Source of the DNA: Lucinisca nassula
Lineage: Eukaryota > Mollusca > Bivalvia > Lucinida > Lucinidae
Direction of reading: 5' to 3'
Assembly (NCBI GenBank): GCA_963580285.1
Contig: OY757017.1
Location: 112,625,245 to 112,689,244 of the forward strand
DNA: 64,000 bases
Shown: piece by piece, positions 53,303 to 62,805 of the stretch
Numbering within the stretch: the stretch's first letter is position 1
Layout of the letters: each line of letters opens with the position of its first letter
Notes under the pieces: generated by a model
Databases searched by the model: none
Told to the model about the DNA's origin: nothing
The model's input: the letters and a program-made list of their open reading frames with translations, nothing else
Position numbers and translations under genes: made by a program

Positions 53303-53585
53303 CATCACAAAAACACGCCTATATAATTTTGACCGCCTTGAACCCCACTTTTATATAGTAAAACCGGAGTTTGCAGGGGTAAACCTTATTTTTCTTATAT
53401 CTGCTCTAAATTATAGATTGTGGGTACTCGTAAGAACCGCCTCACCGAAGCGGTTCTAGTAAGTACCCACAATCTATATTTTTTAAGCAGAAATAAGAAA
53501 AAAATATCACAAGTTTTCATCTCAAAGTTTTCATTTTTTCGGCGATAAAGGTTACAATGTATTTGTATAGGCCTGTTTCGTAATG
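53303..53585 (+). mobile_element. Family A MITE, array copy 3
   Basis: CATCACAAAAACACGCC to GGCCTGTTTCGTAATG. It shares variant bases with copy 2. Confidence 0.85.
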
Positions 53586-53683
53586 ATATTAACCATCAGT
53601 TGAAAATTTCCAGTGGAGACTGTGATAAGACTGCGCGCATCCGCGCAGCCTGATCAGAGTCTTCGATGTGGACAAGAGCTTCA

Positions 53684-53964
53684 CATCACGAAAACACGCC
53701 TATATAATTTTGACCGCCTTGAACACCACTTTTATACAGTAAAACTGGGATTTACAGGGGTAAACCTTATATTTCTTATTTCTGCTCTGAAATATAGATT
53801 TAAGGGTACTCGTTGGAACCGCCTCACTGAGGCGGTTCTAACGAGTACCCACAATCTATGATTTGAACAGAAATAAGAAAAATACCGAAATTTTTTATCT
53901 GAAAATGTTCTTTTTTTCGGTGGTAAAATTTACAATGTATTTGTATAGGCGGGTTTTCGTAATG
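53684..53964 (+). mobile_element. Family A MITE, array copy 4
   Basis: CATCACGAAAACACGCC to GGCGGGTTTTCGTAATG. A lies on both sides. Confidence 0.85.
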
Positions 53965-54405
53965 ATTACAAATAGTCACAGATTCTTTCATATACAGTGT
54001 TAACTACATGTAACCCCGGGCTCTTCCTGCTCAGATAGTTTTAATGAAGTGTCAAATAGAGGGCGATTACTATTGATCTATGGTTATAAACCGTAAATAT
54101 TTCACTGTTGCTCATTCCTTTGCCCCAGAAAGAACTCCACTGGAAGCAGTCAATTTGCTGATAATTTGGCAACTCTGCGGATTAAGTCGGCTCTGTAAAC
54201 TTAATTACACGCGGAATATTTAGAACGTTTGCACGATTGAATACAAAAGAAATAAATATGACTCAAAATCAAAAGCTAGAACCATCTCCAATTTGTGATC
54301 TAAGAGGCACTAGTAGAATGTCATGTTCACAAGTCCGCGAAATGAAAACCCCGCTTAACCACACTTTATATTGATAAATCTGGGGTTTACTTGCGTATAT
54401 ATGTA

Positions 54406-54611
54406 CAGTAAACTTCCTATATTAAGACCACCTTTGGGACTGTTCAAAAGTGGTCTATAAGACCACTTTTGAACAGTCCCAAAGGTGGTCCCTGACCAGA
54501 GGACACTGTGGCCAGAAAACACAAAGAAAGATTAAGTGCATCCATTAAAATAAGCTTTTAAAAGCAGAATAAGTCTGAATTTTGGGTAGTCTTAATAGCT
54601 GGATTTTACTG
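54406..54611. mobile_element. Element D: 206-bp pogo-like MITE with its own hairpin
   Basis: CAGTAAACTTCCTATATTAA to the inverse-like CTGGATTTTACTG, flanked by TA (54404-54405, 54612-54613), the Tc1/mariner/pogo signature. A perfect 65-bp hairpin GACCACCTTTGGGACTGTTC and its inverse lies at 54426-54490. It sits inside a family B MITE. Confidence 0.85.
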
Positions 54612-54808
54612 TATATTATTTTGCTTGTTTCTTTTCCAAGACATAGGTTGCGCGTAGTCGTTAGAACCATCTCATTGTGTTCTAACGAGCACAATGAGGT
54701 GGTTTTAACGAGCACCCACAAACTATGTTTAGAGTATAAATAAGGAAAATATAATAATTTTTTATCCGAAAAATAGCCGTCATGCTCTTTGACACACGGG
54801 TATATTAT

Positions 54809-55115
54809 CAGCCCCCGCCCATAGGGGCTTGAAGAAATATATGGGCTGCATGATGCTTCCACGCAGAGCTGAATCCGGCCCGCACACTTGTACTGGTAAA
54901 CCGCTTAGAGGATCTAAGCCTGTCCAGGAACCGCGGTGCGAGGCGGACCGTCCATGCTAATAAACCCTATTGGTTTCATTTGGCGACAGGGCTTGAGAAG
55001 TCATTTCATCTTAGTGTCGGGTAAAAGTCCCACAAAATTGGAAGCAACGTCTCCAAAATGACCTTTACAGTGTTGACGGGGACGTTAAACCCCAAATCAA
55101 ACAAAATCAAATAAA
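54809..55115 (+). mobile_element. Repeat S, full copy nested in a family B MITE
   Basis: 13-bp duplication ACGGGTATATTAT (54796-54808 and 55116-55128). The head AGCCCCCGCCCATAGGGGC, the body with ACCGCTTAGAGGATCTAAGC, and the tail GACGGGGACGTTAAACCCCA are all present. This is one of the cleanest S copies. Confidence 0.9.
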
Positions 55116-55282
55116 ACGGGTATATTATTGTAATGAGTTAAAGAAAAGATGTCTGGCGTTTGCCTAACTCACTTCATGCAGAAAGAAAACGTCGTCGCGA
55201 ATGTTACAAGTATAACTTTTACAAAACGCTAGGTCTACGCTAAGCACATACTGTGAATGTGTAGAATTATATCCCAGAAATA

Positions 55283-55489
55283 CATTAAAATTCTTACATG
55301 AAGACCACCTTTGGGACTGTTCAAAACTGGTCTTTAAGATCACTTTTGAACAGTCCCAAATGTGGTCTCTGGCCAAAGAATATCATATCTAAAAAACCAC
55401 CAAGAAAGATTAACTGCATCCTTCTAATTAAGCTTTTTACAGCAGAATTAGTCTTAATTTTAGGTGGTCTTAATAGCGGAATTTCACTG
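55283..55489. mobile_element. Element D, second copy
   Basis: CATTAAAATTCTTACATGAA to GCGGAATTTCACTG, 207 bp. The hairpin is imperfect (AAAACTGGTCTTTAAGATCAC). A TA precedes it; the right flank is TC. Confidence 0.8.
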
Positions 55490-56171
55490 TCTTTGGCAAA
55501 ATTCTAATTGCGACTCTGGCACTTAGTGATACTACTAGATCTTTTGCGCTTCCATCCTTTTCTAGTACTTGTGGACCTCATCAAACCAGTGCGACTCGTC
55601 ACAGTTAAGTTGGCGACCAGTTGATTGAAGCCGTCCTATCTAAACGCTTATAAAACTCCAAACGTCATGACGATACATGTATAACATATTGATATGGCTC
55701 TCAATAGAAGTTGTTGCTAACGGCGAGGCAAGTTTTTCTTAGCTCACCAGAGCCGAATGTCGGGAGTTTTGTATTAGCCTGTACAAATATGACAGCAAAT
55801 ATGGGCTTTTACAAATGTGATAGCCATTCTCTACCAGAGTTCTTCCCGTGTGTCAATTTTTTGTGTGAAAACTTATACTTGTTATGGGCCTATTTGGCTT
55901 GTACAAATAGGACAGCAGTTTTGTACCAGAGCTCTGCCCGGTGGTCTCTTTTTTTCTTTTGGTGAAAGCTTATTCTTGTTGTTGCATTATCAACCGGCAT
56001 TATGGATAGCTAATGGCTGTACTTCCGTGTTCAACCATGAGCGTATACAAAAATGCTACTGTTCTCTTAATTGTTAAAGTGCTATTGACAAATCTACATC
56101 CAGAACATTGTATTTTCAGTGAGTAGAGAAAATAAGGCATGTCATTTCAGATGAAATTCCACGCATTTCAT
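55490..56171. other. No recognised feature
   Basis: TAGCCTGTACAAATATGACAGC and TGGCTTGTACAAATAGGACAGC (near 55775 and 55898) show an old 120-bp tandem duplication. No coding signal. Confidence 0.45.
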
Positions 56172-56380
56172 TGAGATGTCATGCCGTTCTCTCACCGCTG
56201 TGGTTCGAGCCTCGCTCGGTCCACATTTGAAATGCCAAGTTCTGCAACGGAAGATCGGGTGGTTTTTCTCCGGGTACTCCGGTTTTCGCCCACCTCTCAG
56301 ATTGACGATCGGCTCTAAATAAATAAAGGGAATAATTTTGAATGGAAACCAAAACCTAAACCTAAAAACAAAAAAATAAT
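56172..56380 (+). mobile_element. SINE-like repeat N
   Basis: CCGTTCTCTCACCGCTGTGGT, the B-box-like GGTTCGAGCCTCGCTCGGTC and ACTCCGGTTTTCGCCCACCTC, with an A-rich AACCTAAAAAC tail. Confidence 0.6.
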
Positions 56381-57278
56381 AATGTCATGCCTATATTTCC
56401 ACTGAATGCTCTAAAATTCAGGTTTGATGGTATGTTCAGTTGGAAAGATTGTTGATTAGATTATCTATAAGCTTTATTAAGGCATACTCGCAGCACCCGC
56501 CATATACGATCTGCACACGTGCATGCTTGAACAACGTGCTTGAATCATTTTCACATTGAAGGACATTTAATTAGCAAAACATCGAATTCTGTTTACTTTA
56601 GTTATCAATTTATGGGCAAATTTCGGTTATATTTAAATATGCCAATCATCTAACAGACCTTAGTAATTCCGTATGATATTCTTGACAGAACCTTGTCAAA
56701 CCTCATTTCAAACTGTATTGGATAAAACCATCTTTGACTCCTGCATTCGTAGCAATGTTTGTCGAGGATGCTGTTCGTTCTTGACAAATAAAAAGAACAG
56801 AGACGATTAAAATACTCATTTACTTCCCCGATAAGTTTGCATTGCAAATTATTTCCCTTATTACATGTCTAAAACAAGGAAGACAAACTATTTTTTATGC
56901 TATCTCCCTTGGAAAAGAATCAATTTTCCTTACGTAATAGTTGTCGCTATCAAAATCGAAATTGAATCATACAATACACTTTATCTAAATCGATACTGTT
57001 ATTAAGACCAGACCATAAATAGTTCAAGAACTTTCTATATTTGGACACAGCCACAAATGGTATTAAAGTGTCTGCGCAGAAATGCTCTCTGACATGCCAG
57101 TCTATTATTATATTAATGCTGCCGAATACGCACGCTTTTTTGTGCCCTTGTTGCCACGCAGTATTTATTTATTTATTTATTTTTTATTTATTTAGCATCC
57201 AAACCGACACATTGGCAATCGGTGTAGGCTCAGCCGGATCAGACGCCGCAGAACATGTGGGTTATTCTTTAGCGAAAT
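56381..57278. other. No recognised feature
   Basis: A-T rich, with a TATTTATTTATTTATT run near 57165-57195. Short frames only. Confidence 0.45.
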
Positions 57279-57634
57279 CATTAAGAAAACACGCTCATAC
57301 AAATACATTGAAAAATTTATCGCCGAAGAAAATGAAAATTTTAAGATGAAAAATTGTGATATTTTTCTTATTTCTGCTCAAAAACAAAAAAAAAAAAAAA
57401 AAAAGATTGAGGGTACTATTTAGAATCACCTCGATATTTTTAATATTTCTGCTCAAAATATAGATTGTGGGTACTCGTTAGAACCGCCTTATCGAGGCGG
57501 TTCTAACGTGTACCCTCAATCTATATTTTGTGGCAGAAATAAGAAAATTAAGGTTTACCCCTGCAAACCCCAGTTTTACTATATAAAAGTGGGATTCGAG
57601 GGGATCAAAATTATATAGGCGCGTTTTCGTGATG
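57279..57634 (-). mobile_element. Family A MITE with partly duplicated core and poly-A
   Basis: CATTAAGAAAACACGCTC to GGCGCGTTTTCGTGATG. TTTCTGCTCAAAA occurs twice, and an A run of about 20 lies at 57384-57404. T lies on both sides. Confidence 0.85.
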
Positions 57635-57699
57635 TAGATAAAGACAATCCTGCTTTCTGGGTCTTCGATCAAGTATGGCCTGCTTAGCTACAGGGACTA

Positions 57700-57920
57700 T
57701 TAAACCCTTTTGTACCAAATGGAATCTTCCTCCTTATATATAGCAGGAGTCCATATCAAAATCTATGGGTGACAGATTGTGTTTTACTTAGTAATGTATT
57801 TGGAAAATGGTTGAACTTTTTGCAAATAGTGTAGGCCCTGATCAGACGCCACGTTCTGGATCTGGGTCTGCACTGTTTGTCAAATACCAGTTTGGGGGTT
57901 TCTGGTACAAACTGGGTTAA
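57700..57920 (+). mobile_element. Element L: TTAA-flanked MITE
   Basis: TTAAACCCTTTTGTACCA at the left and TGGTACAAACTGGGTTAA at the right. The CCC-starting inverted ends beside TTAA fit a piggyBac-like or other TTAA-targeting element. The interior matches the copy at 48789-49214. Confidence 0.7.
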
Positions 57921-58198
57921 GAGATAACAAGCCCGTGTGACACAGTGTATTTTTTCATATCTTTAAAATGGCTACTTTTCCGATGAAAATTTGTGATATT
58001 TTTCTTATTAATACTCCAAGCATAGGTTGTGGATGTTCGTTAGAACCGCCTCATTGAGGTGGTTCTAACGAGTACTCACAACCTATGTCTTGGATCAGAA
58101 ATAAGAAAGATAATGTATATCCCCGTACACCACAGTTTTGCTTTATATAAAGTGCGGTTTGGGTAGGGCGTTCATTTCACGGACTTGTTCACATGATG
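57916..58198 (-). mobile_element. Family B MITE abutting element L
   Basis: GAGATAACAAGCCCGTGTGAC at the left, its first bases overlapping the TTAA of L, to CGGACTTGTTCACATGATG. The hairpin TTAGAACCGCCTCATTGAGG is complete. Confidence 0.8.
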
Positions 58199-58235
58199 TT
58201 GATGGTTTTAACATAGAAATTTCAGAAGAGGCATT

Positions 58236-58530
58236 TAGCCCCCGCCCATCGGGGCTCGAAGAAATAGATGGGCTGCATTATGCTTCTACGCAGAGCTGAA
58301 ACCGACCCACACACTAGTGCTGGTAAACCGCTTAGAGGATCTAAGCCTGTCCAGGCAAAGCGGTGCGAGTCGGACTGTCCATGCTTATAGACCCTATTTC
58401 ATTGGGCGGCAGGGCTTGAGATGTCATTTCATCTCAATGTCGGGTAAAAGTCCCACAAAATTGGACGCGACGTCTCCAAAATGACCTTTACAGTGTTAAC
58501 GGGGACATTAAACCTCAAATCAAACAAAAA
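58236..58530 (+). mobile_element. Repeat S, full copy
   Basis: AGCCCCCGCCCATCGGGGC head to AACGGGGACATTAAACCTCA and an A-rich tail. Confidence 0.85.
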
Positions 58531-58685
58531 AAACTATCTCCTTTTCCGAGTACGAGTTCGAGTCAGAAAGAAATACATTCCAATAGATAGGAAATATAAT
58601 AATAATATAATGAAAAAATATAATTATGTGTTGATTCAAATATAGCCATACATGTATTAGCTTTGTACTCCCCAAGCGGAGAACG

Positions 58686-58740
58686 CAAAGGTGTTCACCT
58701 GACTGCGCGGATGCGAAAACTGATCTGCGCCTTTGTTGTT
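58686..58740. repeat. Palindrome family M, decayed
   Basis: CAAAGGTGTTCACCTGACTG against CTGATCTGCGCCTTTGTTG around GCGCGGATGCG. Confidence 0.55.
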
Positions 58741-58905
58741 CACTGATGAGAATAACTGTTTTCTCGAAGAAATCGTTTTCATCTAAATCATTACCGTAAA
58801 ATTCCTAAACACCCGGACACCTTGGGATCTGCTGTAATTCTTCTAAAATTTAGCAAAGATTTGTTTCACGATCCAGCAATTAGTCCAAAAAGTGCCAACG
58901 GACTG

Positions 58906-58969
58906 GCAAACAGTGTAGACTAAGATCAGACTGCTCCGGAGCAGTCTGATCTGGGTCTACACTGTTTGC
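58906..58969. repeat. 64-bp palindrome, family M
   Basis: GCAAACAGTGTAGACTAAGA and its inverse TCTGGGTCTACACTGTTTGC around CAGACTGCTCCGGAGCAGTC. It is nearly perfect. Confidence 0.85.
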
Positions 58970-59256
58970 TTAGATCTGTCTGTCCCAAGAAAGGTGAAAA
59001 AGTGAAAACAACTATCAAGGTAGTGTTATTCCACAAAGGTTTATGAATCGAAATTTTCATTATTGGGTCGATTTTTTATCAATCGACCCAAAGGTATAAA
59101 GGACAAAACCTCTATTAGTGCTGCAGTCCACGTGACTATCACTGATTTGTAGGAATCCACGCAGATTATTTATAGAATTTTATCGCAGTGAGGTCAACGT
59201 GTTTACGTAAAAGGTTAACTGTAAAATCTGGGCTGGAATCATGGGTTGGGCTAGAC

Positions 59257-59320
59257 AAACAGTGTAGACCGAGATTAGACGCCACAGAATGCGGCGTCTG
59301 ATCAGGGTCTTCACTGTTTG
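59257..59320. repeat. Palindrome family M
   Basis: CAAACAGTGTAGACCGAGAT and GATCAGGGTCTTCACTGTTTG around GACGCCACAGAATGCGGCGTC. A half copy (GTCTGATTATGGTCTACACG) follows at about 59355-59395, 115 bp before the host exon. Confidence 0.75.
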
Positions 59321-59508
59321 CTTAGAGTATAGGAATTTAAGGGTCAGGCGCCGAAAAACGCAGCGTCTGATTATGGTCTACACGGTTTGCTTTCAGTAGA
59401 GGAGTTTAAGGGTTAAACGAAACAGTCCACGCTCAGGCCCATTTTTCCTAACTACACCCAGAGACAATCGACCCACCAGAACTCTCAGTGCTTTTATCTA
59501 TATTTCAG

Positions 59509-59692
59509 GCACAGCGCAGTATCGCTACAATCAAACGTTACAAGGACCATACGAAGTTGAGTCGGCCATAACTTCAACGTATGATCATGGTCACTGGAGT
59601 AAGCCGTATTTCGACTGTGGCGGCGGTTTCATTTGGATGATGACCTACACAGTCCCTTTCTTTGGCTACAAGAATGGTACTTTTAAGTTCAA
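59509..59692 (+). CDS. Internal exon, Cache-domain receptor-like (GPR158-like)
   Basis: The 184-bp exon is preceded by a pyrimidine-rich acceptor, TTTTATCTATATTTCAG, and followed by the donor GTAAGT. Only one frame is open: two bases, 60 codons starting TAQYRYNQTLQGPYEV, and two bases, so both introns are phase 2. The later part reads HGHWSKPYFDCGGGFIWMMT and then YTVPFFGYKNGTFKFK. A W..PY.D block followed by a TY..PFF strand is the pattern of extracellular dCache domains, and the Cys-Gly-Gly-Gly variant recalls the ectodomain of GPR158/GPR179-type class C receptors. That assignment is from memory. If correct, the protein is a membrane receptor with this part outside the cell. No other exon of the gene could be found in the window, so its introns are long and filled with MITEs and retroelements. 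Confidence 0.6.
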
Positions 59693-59833
59693 GTAAGTCG
59701 TCTTTAAACGGGTAGGGGAATGCATGGCGCAGCTTGCACATTTGCTGTCATGCTTTGTTTTAAAGATCAGTTTCTCTGACTTTATATATGCTTATAGATA
59801 AACCGACCTTCACTGACTTCTTGTTGGTTTTCG

Positions 59834-60114
59834 CATTACGCAAACATGCCTATACAAATACATTGCCACCTTTATCGCCGAAAAAAATGAAAATTTTATG
59901 ATGAAAAATTGTGATACTTTTCTTATTGCTGCTCAAAATATAGATTGTGGGCACTCGTTAGAACCGCCTCATCGAGGCAGTTTTTACGAGTGCCCGCAAT
60001 CTACATTTAAGAGCAGAAATACGAAAAATAAGGTATACCCCCGGAAACCCCAGATTTACTATACAAAAGTGGGGTTCAAGGGGGTCAAAATTATATAGGC
60101 GTGTTGTCGTGATG
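59834..60114 (-). mobile_element. Family A MITE in the intron after the exon
   Basis: CATTACGCAAACATGCC to GGCGTGTTGTCGTGATG with a nearly full hairpin. G lies on both sides. It begins 142 bp after the exon's splice donor. Confidence 0.9.
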
Positions 60115-60559
60115 GAAAAGAAAACGGGATATATTCTTTAAAGAAAGAATTTGCTTAGTAGGTGCAAATGGTTTCCTTTATGAGTAAGCACATCAAATAT
60201 TGTAGAAAGAGTTGTTTCTCTTGAAGGTGTATCAGTTCCCCTTAAGATGAATAAACACGGATGCTTTGGAAAACTGTTTCAATACATTCTAAGTCATTGG
60301 CCAAGGATTATTAAAACCTGTTTTTCTCCCTTTCTAACCAAATTTTATACGAAAGTTATTAAGAACAAGGAATTTAAATGAATTGATACGAGTTCGGTCA
60401 CATGAGCAATATGATTGCCATCATCTTATACGAAAAAACACTTTAGGCTCATTGGTGATCCTATAGAATAGTCATGTCCGTCGTTCGTCCATTGTACGTC
60501 CACCATTTTCAAAGATTTTCTAGGTCAACTGGCCGTATCACAGCAAAATTTCATATGAA
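60115..60559. other. No recognised feature
   Basis: A-T rich; presumably intron of the gene whose exon is at 59509-59692. Confidence 0.45.
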
Positions 60560-61131
60560 AAGTAGAAGTAAAACAAAGATCAGGAATTGATACAATTAAC
60601 TTACTCCATCCATAAAAGACACCAAATGGAAAGAAATACAAACATTAAGCGACCAGACCATAATGGAAACCTAAACAAAGGAAGGCCATATGGACAGTTA
60701 CTTTCCCACAAAATGGCCATATGGCCATCCAAAATTAAAAGACACAAGTGATACACACAGTAAGTAACAAACAACAACATAAATAAATCGCCACGGAAGA
60801 GCCGCCTTGGAACGGTCAGTGGAAGATTTCCACTGGGGGGCTTAAATCGATTTTACGTGGCCACAATCCTCGCCCTTACTTCCGTCGCGATTTAGACAAA
60901 TAATTTGTTCAGTCCGCATGAAGGCCTCCTAACTCATCAGTGCAACATCTCCGTGAACACAGAAATAGAAATCAAAGAACCACAGAGGTGAGACAACGGT
61001 GAGGACTCGACAGCAAGAAACCACTGAAATGCTGGAGCAAAAGAAAACCAACAGTTAGACTCCGATGAGCCCGACCAGAGACAGAGCATCAGGCACCAAC
61101 CAACATTATCTCTTTAATTTTCAATAAGCCT
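60560..61131 (-). repeat. 3' UTR of the Penelope-like element (reference copy of repeat R)
   Basis: On the minus strand this follows the reverse transcriptase stop directly and runs through GCTCTGTCTCTGGTCGGGCT, TTTGCTCCAGCATTTCAGTG, GGCCTTCATGCGGACTGAAC, CGTAAAATCGATTTAAGCC, CCGTTCCAAGGCGGC and GGTTTCCATTATGGTCTGG to GATCTTTGTTTTACTTCTAC. All scattered R copies in the window align to this stretch in the same order, and those that are truncated mostly keep the 3' end. Confidence 0.8.
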
Positions 61132-62286
61132 TTACGTTGGAGCCGTCATAGAATCTGAGGCCTGACCCACCGGCGTGCAATTAAAGAGGGAAGCAAAGTT
61201 GCCAACCGTGATTGGGTTAACTACCATGCATGCAGTCTGTCGTATAATATCCATGTTGTACCCAATCTTTTTATATCGAAGAATGATTTTACGAAATTGG
61301 GTGCTGAAGTCATTGCGGTTATATATTTTTCTGAATTTATATACTAAGTCACCATAAAATTCGGGTTCCGATAGACCTTGTTGCAGAAGAGATTTAAGTC
61401 CAATATTGAATTTTGAAATTAAATCAGAATGGCGTCTATAAAATTTTGAAAAGGCTTTGCGTAGTTTATGGTACCGATAACCCTGATAAGGGAGTTTAGC
61501 CGTTAATAATTTATTACGAGTGTTGAAGTCAGTTACATGACTACACACTCTAGCAAATCGAATTAATTGCGAAATATAAACGCCATAGGATGGCGCACGA
61601 GGAACATCACATTCCAAAAAAGGAAAATTTACAATCTCAAAATCAAAGACATCGCGTTTATCATAAATTTTGCACGAAACAAATCCATCTACAATAGATA
61701 GATGTAAATCCAAAAACGGGGCCTCGGTATCAGAAGAATTTGCTTTATTTAACTGATGTTCTAGGGGGTAAATCTGACTGATCAAACCATCAAAATAGGT
61801 ATTATCAATATTTAATAAATCATCTAAATATCTAGAAGTAGAGCTAAAAGCTTCAATAATTTCAGATTGGTTATCAATGGAAAGCGACAAAATGAAGTCT
61901 CTTTCATAACAATACAAGAACAGATCAGCCACAAGAGGTGCGCAATTAGTACCCATCGGAATACCCACAATTTGTCTAAATAACTTAGTACCGAATCTAA
62001 TATAAATATTGTCAAGTAGAAAGGTGAAGGCATCACACACTTTCTGACATGACCAAAGTGTATAATTCTTATGCTCTTTAGAAGTGAAAAATGCATTTCT
62101 GACATTACATGCAAGATAGAGAGAATCTTCTCTGTGAAAAGCCTCAGTGGGATAGAGGAGCGTTTGTTCGCGGGGTCTTGGCCATATAACCAAGATGGCC
62201 GCCATGCACAAACCTTCGGAGTCATCTCCAGAACCAGTTGACCGATTGCCTTGAACTTGGTATGTAGCATATATGGTCTTGAGCAA
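61132..62286 (-). CDS. Reverse transcriptase, Penelope-like, with foreign N terminus
   Basis: 384-codon frame from an ATG at 62286. Residues from about 54 onward are a reverse transcriptase-type protein: SLYLACNVRNAFF (55-67), GIPMGTNCAPLVADLF (108-123), RYLDDLLNID (152-161, carrying the catalytic DD), EAPFLDLHLSI (188-198) and KAFSKFYRRH (277-286). The G.PMG..CAP..AD block with YLDD is closest to Penelope-like elements in my recollection; other minor reverse transcriptase clades are possible. Residues 1-50, including AILVIWPRPREQT, do not look like reverse transcriptase. They read as part of another dispersed sequence, so the N-terminal palm with the first catalytic Asp is missing and the copy is 5'-truncated. 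No GIY-YIG endonuclease is seen. The frame has no stop, so decay is recent or slight. It lies antisense to the nearby host exon. Confidence 0.75.
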   Translation of the reverse strand: MLKTIYATYQVQGNRSTGSGDDSEGLCMAAILVIWPRPREQTLLYPTEAFHREDSLYLACNVRNAFFTSKEHKNYTLWSCQKVCDAFTFLLDNIYIRFGTKLFRQIVGIPMGTNCAPLVADLFLYCYERDFILSLSIDNQSEIIEAFSSTSRYLDDLLNIDNTYFDGLISQIYPLEHQLNKANSSDTEAPFLDLHLSIVDGFVSCKIYDKRDVFDFEIVNFPFLECDVPRAPSYGVYISQLIRFARVCSHVTDFNTRNKLLTAKLPYQGYRYHKLRKAFSKFYRRHSDLISKFNIGLKSLLQQGLSEPEFYGDLVYKFRKIYNRNDFSTQFRKIILRYKKIGYNMDIIRQTACMVVNPITVGNFASLFNCTPVGQASDSMTAPT

Positions 62287-62464
62287 ATGATAATTTGTCC
62301 AAAAGTTGGCTCTGGCTTAACCTTGACTCACTATATACCAAGGTCAAATTTAGTCTAATATGCTTTTGTATGGGAAGAGGTGGATTTTCTTTTTATTTTT
62401 CGGAAACTATGTTGCCCTGAAGTTTGTATGTGCAATCAACCAAATGAGTGATGCTAATGATTTA
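62287..62464. other. Upstream junction of the reverse transcriptase copy
   Basis: Contains AAGTTCAAGGCAATCGGTC and ACCTTGACTCACTATATACC phrases that resemble other dispersed bivalve repeats; no promoter recognised. Confidence 0.35.
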
Positions 62465-62553
62465 TAGCTCTCAAAAACATAGATTGTGGGTACTGAGGCG
62501 GTTCTAGCGGATGCCCCAAATCTATGTTTTAAGCAGAATTTAAAAAAAAAATA
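62465..62553. mobile_element. MITE hairpin remnant
   Basis: CAAAAACATAGATTGTGGGTAC joins to GAGGCGGTTCTAGCGGATGC and AAATCTATGTTTTAAGCAG. The centre and the ends are lost. Confidence 0.65.
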
Positions 62554-62657
62554 TCGAACCCGGTCCGCCAGAGTGACAAGCAAACACTCTGCCGCGTCGC
62601 TATAAAAGCCGGCGTGTACCGCAAGGCAGTACAAGTATGATATATACCTATACCCTA
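62552..62657 (-). mobile_element. tRNA-derived SINE, type W
   Basis: Minus strand: GCCGGCTTTTATAGCGACGC-like head with GCGGCAGAGTG (A-box area) and GCGGACCGGGTTCGAT (B box). The plus-strand companion CTTGTACCGCAAGGCAGTAC-like tail is the same as in the copy at 62806. Confidence 0.7.
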
Positions 62658-62805
62658 TGAAATTTTTTCCCTCCGCATTGAAATTCGTCCTCGAATTTCT
62701 GAGTCCGAGAATCACGTGAAATGATACTTAAGGAGTTTTAATGCACTTGTGGGTTATTTACGGTCGGCGCCAAATGTAACATGTAAAACAAATCCTATCA
62801 CCTTT

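Larger units (their letters stand above)
52539..53964 (+). repeat. Tandem array of family A MITE plus spacer, four MITEs
   Basis: MITEs at 52539-52818, 52935-53204, 53303-53585 and 53684-53964 are separated by three closely similar spacers of about 100-116 bp. Each spacer starts ATATTAACCRTCAGTT and ends AAGAGCTTCA, with a CTGCGCGCATCCGCGCAGCC hairpin inside. Confidence 0.9.
54322..55135 (+). mobile_element. Family B MITE with two nested insertions
   Basis: CATGTTCACAAGTCCGCG to the right end GGGTATATTATTGTAATG. It is interrupted by element D (54406-54611) and repeat S (54809-55115). The hairpin arms AGACATAGGTTGCGCGTAGTC and ATGAGGTGGTTTTAACGAGC are still visible. Confidence 0.85.
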
